DNA from: Typha latifolia
Taxonomy: Eukaryota; Streptophyta; Magnoliopsida; Poales; Typhaceae
NCBI GenBank assembly: GCA_019914945.1
Contig: CM034103.1
Coordinates: 7,316,001-7,380,000, forward strand
DNA length: 64,000 nt
Reading direction: 5' to 3'
In this document: positions 55,926-64,000 of the stretch, piece after piece
How the letters are laid out: each line of letters opens with the position of its first letter
Numbering within the stretch: position 1 is the stretch's first letter
Notes under the pieces: generated by a model
What the model was told of the DNA's origin: nothing
The model's input: the letters and a program-made list of their open reading frames with translations, nothing else
Databases searched by the model: none
Made by a program: the position numbers and the translations under genes

Positions 55926-57180
55926 TGAAGATCCTAGCATGGAACTGTTGAGGGAGTGGAGGCCCCTCGATAGTTCGAAATCTGAAAGCTCTCCTCCACA
56001 GCTCTTGCACGGTTATCGCCTTCCTCTCGGAAATGAAATGCAGCAAGGCAAAAGCAGAAAAAATAATCTCTTTCCTCCCTCTCAACAACCACCATGTGAT
56101 TGAATCCCAAGGCCGATCTTGTGGGCTTTGGCTAACTTGGGACTCAAAACACATCTGTCGAAATCATCTTATCTTCAACCAACTCCATCTTTGCTATAGT
56201 CAAAGACCCAATACAAGATCGTAGATGGATTTTGGGAGGCATCTACGGTAACCCTCACAGCAATGATGACCATTCTCTCTGGTCAAAAATTGAAGAATAC
56301 TCCAAAGGAAGCCTCCCCTTATGTCGTATTGGGGATTTTAACTACATCAACAATCGTTGTGAGAAAATGGGAGGCAACTCTATCTCTCTCCTAGACAAAA
56401 ATATTCTCCTCCCACATCACCTCAGTTGGCCTTCTTGACCTCGATTACTTCAGGCTTGCTAACACATGGTCCAACAAGAGATCGAGCCTTCTCCTCATTT
56501 GCGAATACTTGGATAGAGCCCTTGCCTCTCCTTCTTGATGCAACCAATATCACTCCGCTCGAGTCTTCCATGTACCAACCATCTCGTCGGACCACAATCC
56601 TTTATTACTTAAAACACTACTCTCCTTCAAATGTGCACCAAGGAAATTCAAAACTAAAAATTGGTGGCTAAAAACTGTCTCTTACTCCACCTTCTACAAA
56701 AACGCTTAGCTTAGGATCTTCCAACCCGATACCTCTCTCTCGAGCAACTTCTCAGCCTTAGCTGTCTAGATTAAAAACTGGGCCATAAAAGAAATCGACA
56801 ACATCTCCTCTCACATCAAGCTGCTACAAAGAAAGCTCCTCACCGCCCAAACGTCTGCCTCATCAAACTTGGACTGGAACAAAGAGAAAGTCATTAGAAG
56901 CGAGCTGGAAGACCTTTACCTTAAGGAAGAACTCTTTTGGAAGTAACACTCAAGAACGGAATGGCTAAAAGCCAGTGACCGCAACACCAAGTTCTTCTGC
57001 CTCCAATTGAAAGAGAAGAAACTCAATCTCAAGACTACAGCTCCTCTGAGGCGAATGGACTTCCAACACTGTTGAGGTCTAAGAGGCTTTCGTTGCCCAC
57101 TTCCAATAGATCTACAAAACCTCGAACCTCTCCTCCCTAGCTGACATTGCATCTGCTCTCCCCAAAGTTATCCCCTAAAT
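55926..57180 (+). pseudogene. LINE H ORF2 endonuclease and linker
   Basis: The apurinic-type endonuclease begins MKILAWNC (55926), here with a stop where the family has RG (WNCRG). It continues with VRNLKALLHSS, a SEMKCSK motif (SETK in relatives), LWLTW, and later fragments in other frames such as GDFNYINNRCEKMGG near 56330-56385. The linker follows: KNWAIKEIDN, ERTEWLKASDRNTKFFCLQLK (56950-57010) and EEIEATIISI. Many frameshifts and stops. Confidence 0.82.
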
Positions 57181-58140
57181 TCCAACTAGCAACATAGATG
57201 GTCTCTCAGCCTCCCCATCCGATGAGGAGATTGAAGCCACTATCATTAGTATCGGCCTAGACAAAGCTCCGAGTCCCAAGGGGTACAATGCTAGATTCTT
57301 CCAGGTCTTTTGGGAAGACCTAAAACCTGCTATCTATTCTACTATCAAGTCATTCTTCCTCTCTAGTAGCTTTGACGAAAGCTCTAACACCACCAACATT
57401 GTCCTAATTCCAAAAAAAAAAGCACGTGATGCTACTACTAGTGATTATCGTCCCATTAGCCTCTACAACGTGGCTTACAAAATTTCAGCAAAGATCTTAG
57501 CCAACAGATTGAAGGAGCTACTACCCAACATCATCTCGCCATCCTAGTCAGCATTTGTCCTAGGCAGACAGATTATGGATAATCAAATCATTGCCCAAGA
57601 ACTAATGTCCTTCCTCAAATCCTCGAGAAGCAAGGTTGGTGACTTCATTCTAAAAGCCAACATCTCAAAAGCTTTTGACAAAATTGAATGGTACTTTATC
57701 TGTGATAGATTAAAGCTCCATGGCTTCCTAGATAGTTTTACAAAACTAACCCTGAACTGCATCTCAACAGCCTCCTTCAAAATTGTTATTAATGGCGACA
57801 AAAGCGAGGCCTTCAAACCTTCCAAAGGCCTCAGACAAGGCTGTCCCTTATCTCCCTTTCTTTTTATAATTGGATCCAACATTTTGTCCCTAATGTTTGA
57901 TGAAGACATGAAACTAAAACTCTATAGAGGTATCAACCCGGCTAAAGCTGCACTAGCCTTGTCGCACGTTCTCTTCGCTAATGACTTGCTAACCTTCGGC
58001 AAGGCCACATCAACGAAAGTCACTATCTGCAAAATATTTTGAAGACTTACAAGTTTAGTATCCGACCAAGACATCAACCTAGAGAAGTCAACCCTCATCT
58101 TTAGCAAAAAGAACATCTCCTACTAACCGTAGGGATGTCA
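57181..58140 (+). pseudogene. LINE H reverse transcriptase core
   Basis: Reads DKAPSPKGYNARFFQVFW, NIVLIPKKKA, DYRPISLYNVAYKISAKI, then after a TAG a 155-codon open stretch (57575-58042) with NQIIAQELMSFLKSSRSK, ANISKAFDKIEWYF, GLRQGCPLSPFLFI and the catalytic box changed from FADD to FAND (HVLFANDLLTF). The loss of the first catalytic Asp makes this RT inactive on its own. Its closest relative in the window is LINE J. Confidence 0.9.
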
Positions 58141-59500
58141 TTGAAGCCCTCGAGGTCCAACTTCTTAAAATCGGCAACAAGCACCTTGGAAACCCATTAT
58201 GGGCCCAGCGCTCTAAAACCCAAGCTTTTTGCTTTGTGGTTGACAAGGTCCAAGCAAAATTGGCAGGTTGGAAAACTTATACCCTCTCTCAAGCTAAAAG
58301 ACTGATCATGCTAAAATTGATCTTAAGCACAATCCCAATATACTTTATGACCTCCTCTCTTTACACTAAAGCCTTAATCAAAAAGCTTACAACTGTGCAA
58401 CAGGACTTCTGGTGAAATAACAAAACAGAGTCAAAATCATTACACTTGAGTAAGTGGCAGCTCCTCTGCAAATCATTGTTGAATGGAGGACTGGGTATCA
58501 GGCAACTCGACCTAGTGAACAAAAGTCTAATTTTAAAGCTGGCTTGGCGACTCCTTGCCGAACCCAACAGCTCCTGGGCACAGCTCATTAAAGCAAGATA
58601 TTTCCCCCATTCTTCATTTTGGGAAGCAAAAATCCTTCACGTGCATATTGAGCATGGTCTGCCCATCCTTACGGAAGAAGCTCCCTCAGGCAAAACATTG
58701 TATGGGAGATTGGTAATGGCAGCCTCATCTACCCTAGATATAACATATGGCTACCATTATCAAACTACCCCATCTTTAGCAACATTTGAGCAAGCTTCAC
58801 TCTCACTGACCTCCTTAAGGGGACAGAGTGAAATTGGGAGCTCATTACCTCACTCTTTCCCCCCAAAGCTATCGCTCTGATTAGAAAAACTAACCCCCCC
58901 ACTCTTTTCATCTAGAAATGCCTAGTTGGTGCCCTTCCTAGAAGATCAACACTCCACAAAAGAATCATCCACATAGATCCAACCTGCATTTTATGCCACA
59001 TCGAGGATGAATCTGTAGAGCACATCCTACTCCGTTGCAGCTTCACTAGGGCAGTATGGTTCCAAAGCAAAATAGAGATGAAGATGGACTCTCACTCTTT
59101 TCAATTAGATGAATGGATGATATTCCTTCTATCCAACTCCCCAGATCAAAGGCTCCTCAACTATTGCTTCATCATCATGTGGTCCATCTGGAGGGCTAGA
59201 AATATGGGTTAGCGAATTCCATATAGGAGGAAAGCATCTCGCACCACCCGTCAGATGATTCCTTGCCTCCTCCTACCATTGTCACCCCGTCGATACAAGA
59301 TATGTCTTCCCCCCTCGATGGAGACATCATGGGGTGAGCAGATGGAGCTTGGAATGGTTCCCACTTGGGTGGAGCAGGAATTGCTCTAGTAGTGCATCCC
59401 TTCCCCATCTGCGTAGGCAAAGCAATCTTCATTGACTACTACTAGAATGCGCTTCATGAGGAAGTAATTGCATTTTTAGCTTTCAACATTGAGGATGATA
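58141..59500 (+). pseudogene. LINE H ORF2 C-terminus: RT thumb, zinc region, RNase H
   Basis: Contains LSKWQLLCKSLLNGGLGIRQ, LVNKSLILKLAWRLLAEPNS and ARYFPHSSFW (58446-58640); the zf-RVT region (CILCHIEDESVEHILLRCSF, 58988-59050); and an RNase H-like start ADGAWNGSHLGGAGIAL (about 59340-59390) with EEVIAFLAFN. Stops interrupt. The RNase H is cut after about 60 codons. Confidence 0.85.
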
Positions 59501-60067
59501 GAATTGTTGACCAATGGAATGATATTGCTTGTTGTTTTAAAGGTTTTAATATGAACATTTGGAACTGTGTGAGGACCCCTCCTGCCCCTAGTCTTTGGCC
59601 TACTTTAGCTAGTGAAAACCCTACTTGCAATGATGAGCTAACTAAGGAATGGATGGGGAAGAACCCATATTGCTTTAATTTTTAAAAATTCCTAATGCGG
59701 CTACTGTTAATGATTATATACCCATATTACTTTGCAATGTTTTATATAAGATGCTTGCTAAAATGTTGCTAAATTATAAGAAGCCTCTTTTGCCAAGCCT
59801 AATTAGCCATGAGCAATCTGCCTTTTGGGTAGCCATATACATAATGGATAATATCATTCTAACTCAAGAAGAGAAATAAGAGATGATCCTTTTATGGTAA
59901 TTAAACTTGATATGGAAAAGGTGTATGATAGATGGAGACGGTCCTCAAGGTTTTATAGTTAATGGGCTTTTCTAATACTTGAATTAATTGGATCAATGCT
60001 TATAGATGGAGACGGTCTCTCACTTTTGGTTTTCTTATTAATGGATTAGTGTCCTCTTGCGTCAATG
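59501..60067 (+). pseudogene. LINE I ORF2, RT N-terminal part
   Basis: A second LINE, 5'-truncated. Plus-strand blocks: NAATVNDYIPILLCNVLYKM, LISHEQSAFWVAIYIMDNII (59800-59860), DDPFMVIKLDMEKVYDRW (59885-59935) and FGFLINGLVSSCVN. The AFD motif is changed to VYD. It ends at an insertion and continues at 60942. A direct repeat of GATGGAGACGGTC (59932 and 60005) shows a small local duplication. Confidence 0.83.
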
Positions 60068-60941
60068 GGTCATGCAGCCTGATGTGGACTAGTTCTTATC
60101 GGTTAACCCATGTGCTTGGGTTCGACGCATGAGGAGAGGCCAAGGCAACGGGCAATCAAGCTTCAGCCTAATTATTTAATTTCTTGCATTTGCTTTAGAT
60201 ATTTTAATTTGTTATTAGGACCTATTTTAAGTACATGGTGATCTCACCCACATGAAATATTCATGTATTTGGTCGACTTGAGCTTGTCGGTTAGGCTAGC
60301 GAGTTAGCTAGGTACCACCAAATCTCTTGTGGTGTGCACCTAATCTTTTTAATTGCTGCATTAGAGTTTGGTTAATCAGTTGGACCTAAGCTAATCAAGC
60401 TAGGACGACTTAGTCGATTTGGGAGCTATTATAAAATGTGGTGTACTCTAATCAAACTATCTTGGATTATTGAATTAATTTGCAAGATCGTCTTCTTCCT
60501 TCTTGTTCCACTATATCCAAGCTGTGAAAACCCCGCCACCATCTAGGCCGACCACCACTGTCTACCTCATCATATGGTCGATGCCTCTCAACCCTAAGAG
60601 ATGGCCCACATGTCTTATCTATCAATTTTTTATTATTCAGCACTTACACTTACTTCGCCCACCATCTCCACCATTCCGCCCTACCTCGGTCGAGCACCGC
60701 CACATCCTAGCCGACCTCCATTTCACCATCCATTTTAGTAGATTCATCCATCATCTCGAATCTGCCAAACTTCTAAAATTGTTTGTCAATCTAACAATTG
60801 AATCTCAAGGGTGCCTTTAATATTGAAGGTTCACAATAAAGCTAGCTTTCTTCATGGAGATCAGATCTCATATCTGAGGTTATCGTTGGGTTTGTATAGA
60901 TCGTAGAAACTAGTATATGCCTTCGAATCACCGATCGAATG
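60068..60941. mobile_element. Unidentified insertion (about 870 bp) in LINE I
   Basis: The RT block FLINGLVSSCVN (before 60068) and RVYHSLRQGDLLSPYLF (after 60941) are adjacent in related LINEs, so about 870 bp was inserted. TCAATG at 60062-60067 and TCGAATG at 60935-60941 may be a worn target duplication. A TATAAAATG box near 60432 and a CT-rich stretch suggest a solo LTR, but TG...CA ends were not clear. The open frame at 60503-60820 shows no known domain. Confidence 0.5.
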
Positions 60942-62960
60942 AGAGTCTATCACAGCCTTAGACAAGGAGATCTACTTTCGCCTTACTTGTTTAACTTGTG
61001 CATTCAAGTGCTCTCTACTTTATTTAATGTGGAAATTAATGATGGCATGTTGGATGGGATTCAGATTTCTAAGCATACTAAAATTACCATATTACGTTTA
61101 CTGATGATATCTTTATCGTTACCAAAGCAAATACTACTAATTATAATATTTTAAATGGTATCTTAGACAAGTATGCTTTGTTAACCAACCAAAGGGTTGA
61201 TCGGAGTAAATCAGCTTTCTATTTGCCAAATTTGGCTAGCCTAGTCCTTGGTCAAACTTTTACCTCCTCTCTAGGCATTAAGTATGGCTCATTCCCCTTA
61301 TCGTACTTTTGTATCTTTATCCATCCATCAGCTCCTAGAGTCAGTAATCTTGACCATATTGTCAATAGGGTTAAGTGTAGGTCTGTTCTTATTAAGTTTA
61401 TTATTTCGGCCTTGCCTACATGCTACCTTGGGCCTTAGAGGCGAGTATTTGTAGTCTTTGCGAGGCCAAGGTTGGCCTGATAGCCTCTAGGGCCTTAGAT
61501 CTTCTTCAAAACTCAAATAAGTTGTGAGTCTAGCTGATGATTAGGAAATTTAGTTGTGTCAACCTATGGAAAAAATTTAGGACTAGAAACAAAAAGTATG
61601 CTATCTTCAAGCTCTTTACTGATTTGTTATTTACTATTAAGTTAGGCTTACACAAGCATGTGAGAAATGGTAGTAGTACAAGTATCCTTGAGGATCCTTG
61701 GATTTCTAATATCCCGCTTTACATTAAACCTACCCTCATTAACATGAACATTACTCTCATATATAAAAAAGTGGTGTGGTTTATTAGGAACCATTGTTGG
61801 TTAGGTGAGAGGACTATGGAGGTTTTTGGGCCTATTCTTGGGTGAGTTATCTTGCCCCTCCTCATTCCTCATTTTCATGGCTAAGATGAGTGGATTTGGG
61901 CCCTAACAAGATTGAGAAGCCTATGTGTCATCCATTATTGAGTTTATGCATTTGTCTAGAGGGAGGACTATGATTGTTGGGATGGGTGGCATGTCATTTG
62001 GCGATTACCAATTACTCCTAAATTAAAGATGTTTCTATGAAAAATTTTGTGGAGGCGTCTACCAACCAATGCTCGTCTCCAAGAGCTATCTGTATGCTCT
62101 AGTCCATGTTACTAAGTATGTGACGAGGAGGAAACCTCAGATCACATTATGTATTACTGTACAAGAGCAATCGTCTTTTGGAAGGCTATAGAGGCACATT
62201 TGAAATTAAATTTCAGATATCAAGACAATTGACAAAGAGGTGATCAGATCTATGAAGGGGAAAGGTTAGCTGAAGAGGTTGGGATGTTCACAAAATGTGT
62301 TATTACTTTAGGAATGTTGCATCCATGGTTAGCTTGAAATTCCTTGGTCTATTAGCAAAAAGCTACTACTATGGATTAGAGCATCTTTTGGATAGTTGCG
62401 GGGAGATATACGATTGTCTAACAAAAGCCCACCAAGGACAATTAAAGCTGAATTCTGATGTGTCTTTTATTAACTCATTAACGACGAGTTGTTTGGGGGT
62501 TCATAGTTCATGAGTAGAAAGGGGATTCTGTTTTAGCACGTGTTGCAAGTATTGACGCTATTGATCCCCTTCATGCTGAGGTGGAGGCTTTCCGACTGGG
62601 TTTCCTAAAGGCTCAGGAATTTCATCTTTTAAAACTTGTGGTGGAGGTTGACTCTAATAGCCTCGCCAATATCCATGTCAAAGAGCTCCCGCTTCTTGGC
62701 AATGGAGAGCTACTTATCTTGATGTTTCCCATATTTTAAATTTATTATTTGTAGTTTCTATTAGCCACTACCTTAGGAATGCCAACAAGGTTGTGCACAG
62801 ATTTGTAGACCTGGGATGAGTTTAAGGGTTTTGGTTTGTTTGGTTTATGTCTTTGCCTGCTGAGCTTGCTCAGTGTTTGTACAGAAATTCTACAAGTAAA
62901 TTTTATATCTAAGAAATCTTTGTGTAAAAAAATAATAAATTTGTAAAAAAATAACACAGC
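60942..62960 (+). pseudogene. LINE I ORF2, RT to RNase H and 3' end
   Basis: SLRQGDLLSPYLFNLCIQVL is followed by the catalytic box TDDIFI (about 61098-61115) in another frame. Later come KFIISALPTCYLGP, GSSTSILEDPWISNIPLYI and the zf-RVT region (CDEEETSDHIMYYCTRAIVF, 62117-62175). The RNase H end has LKLNSDVSF and HYLRNANKVVHRF, with LPAELAQCLYRNS near 62850-62890. A-rich sequence at 62925-62960 is the likely LINE 3' tail. No intact catalytic frame. Confidence 0.85.
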
Positions 62961-63235
62961 TATCGCAAAAGGTTCCAAAGTATAAGAATATGGACACCGG
63001 GAATTAGCTTTTGGCATGTTTTGTCATATTATGTGCTTCTTGGTATTTTTTTCTTTGCTTTTATATTTTCAATGTACTTTTTTTGAAACTAAATGTCATT
63101 TGGAACTAAGATGATTAATAAATGTCTAATATTTCGGCCCTCTCTACTACGACGAAATAGATCCTCTTACACGTGCTAATTAATATTAATTTATTCCAAT
63201 TTTTTTGCATGAGTAAGAGATTTTTTTTTAAAACA
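62961..63235. other. AT-rich sequence with no recognised gene
   Basis: Follows the LINE I tail. Runs of T (63080, 63200-63230) but no coding or repeat structure recognised. Confidence 0.45.
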
Positions 63236-63251
63236 ATATCGTCTAATACTT

Positions 63252-63588
63252 CTTTTTTTATCATTCATGAGCCTGAATGCTAGATATGAGCAGAACAAAG
63301 GGCCAACCCTCCTTAAATACAGAGACACTGAGGCCCTACCGAGCTTTTAGCTTTGCCGAACAATTGCTTTAAACTAAACGCCGCCGAGATCTGCTCCAAG
63401 TCATTGCATTGTCAAGTTGTCCTCTAAGCTATCGCACTATCGAGCTATCAATTGAATTAAGCTAAGCTACCAAACTACCAACCACTAAATAATTTCTCCA
63501 CAATATTGTTTCGGGTTGGAGTTGAACTCATAACCTCGTTGATCATAAGCAAGGTACCTACCTACCAACTCTACTAGAGTTGGTAAGT
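63252..63588 (-). mobile_element. tRNA-derived SINE, 337 bp
   Basis: Flanked by a perfect 16-bp duplication, ATATCGTCTAATACTT (63236-63251 and 63589-63604). On the minus strand the head has an A box TAGTAGAGTTGG (63565-63576, fits TRGYNNARNNGG) and a B box GTTCAACTC (63519-63527, fits GWTCRANNC), about 38 bp apart as in tRNA genes. The tail ends in a short A-run (TAAAAAAAG near 63252-63262). RNA polymerase III would transcribe it from the internal boxes; LINE machinery in trans is the usual mover. Confidence 0.85.
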
Positions 63589-63604
63589 ATATCGTCTAAT
63601 ACTT

Positions 63605-63699
63605 GGCCCCAAAGTGTGGACGGATTGGCCTAAACTATAATTGAAAATAATGCGTCTAGATGCATGTGCACTCTGCAAATCTTGGGTGAGAGATAAGCA

Positions 63700-63732
<33 letters not shown>

Positions 63733-64000
63733 AGATGAAATAAAACTCCTTTTAAACTAAGACAACTAGATTTGTTACTTCTAACTTCTACTAGTGATTT
63801 GCACCAAAAATGTACTTTATGTTTACTTTTATTACTTGAGACTACAATAGGTTTTTTTTTTAAGAGGATTTTTTTTTTCAAATTTGCTCTTCTGGCATAA
63901 TAGGATGGGTCTAATTGTCAAAGTGTTTATAATGAATGAGTATTTATAAATCTAATTGTGTTTCGTAATTTTCTTACGAATTTTGAAGTTATTGAACACT
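63605..64000. other. AT-rich end of the window with a (TA)n microsatellite
   Basis: No gene recognised. A run of 14 TA units lies at 63705-63732. Poly-T or poly-A runs occur at 63850-63880. Confidence 0.7.

Larger units (their letters stand above)
47276..59500 (+). mobile_element. L1-type LINE H, interrupted by a solo LTR and by gypsy element G
   Basis: Pieces of one LINE in order: CT-rich 5' leader (about 47280-47576), ORF1 start (47577-47825), ORF1 middle (48733-48928), ORF1 end (55602-55754), ORF2 (55926-59500). The insertions are 47826-48732 and 48929-55596. Removing G with one ACTAT copy joins the ORF1 frame. The 3' end and poly-A are not seen; LINE I sequence begins near 59500. Confidence 0.82.

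Noticed and set aside
60503..60820. 105-codon open frame in the LINE I insertion
   Set aside because: Pro/His/Leu-rich composition typical of a CT-rich leader; no known domain.

Overview
This window is plant nuclear DNA made almost entirely of retrotransposons. No host protein-coding gene could be supported in its 64 kb. The evidence is the element types: a Sirevirus-type Ty1/copia element, several Ty3/gypsy chromoviruses whose primer-binding sites match plant initiator tRNA-Met, an Athila-type fragment, L1-like LINEs, a tRNA-derived SINE, and a large non-coding LTR element (LARD-like). The species cannot be read from the sequence; a repeat-rich flowering plant is the safest statement.

Layout. 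(1) 1-11.65 kb: a decayed minus-strand gypsy element (K), split by a solo LTR (484-1416) and by an almost complete 9.1 kb minus-strand copia element (2204-11320, target duplication AACAT). The copia element carries an open 332-codon extra gene downstream of pol. (2) 11.65-15.8 kb: LTR fragments, a LINE fragment (J), and gypsy gag-protease and RT pieces in opposite orientations. (3) 15.8-41.98 kb: a nest four layers deep. Gypsy element D (minus) is split in its RT by gypsy element C (minus). C is split in its 3' LTR by a LARD (19742-31312, target duplication ACACC). The LARD is split in its 3' LTR by a short chromovirus A (22366-26528, target duplication AAGAA). A sister of A, element B (37109-41846), sits in the 5' LTR of D. 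(4) 41.98-47.3 kb: an Athila integrase tail with 3' LTR, a copia LTR scrap, an unassigned stretch and a LINE scrap. (5) 47.3-59.5 kb: LINE H, split by a solo gypsy LTR (47826-48732) and by a nearly full-length gypsy element G (48929-55596, target duplication ACTAT). (6) 59.5-63 kb: LINE I with an unidentified insertion. (7) 63.25-63.59 kb: a SINE with a 16-bp target duplication and intact A and B boxes.

How the parts relate. Nearly all coding regions are pseudogenes with stops and frameshifts. Three patterns go beyond ordinary decay. First, the gypsy LTRs end in tandem copies of the tRNA primer-binding site, with a different unit length in each subfamily (about 21, 28 and 41 bp). Second, arrays of the palindrome GCGTTCGAACGC occur in the copia LTRs, in the apparent internal promoter of the copia extra gene, and in several unrelated gypsy LTRs; where a TATA-like box can be recognised the array lies upstream of it. 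Third, in elements A and B that array is replaced by six 18-bp repeats, each with a GATAAG core. Together these suggest exchangeable promoter modules and an unusual way of growing LTR ends.
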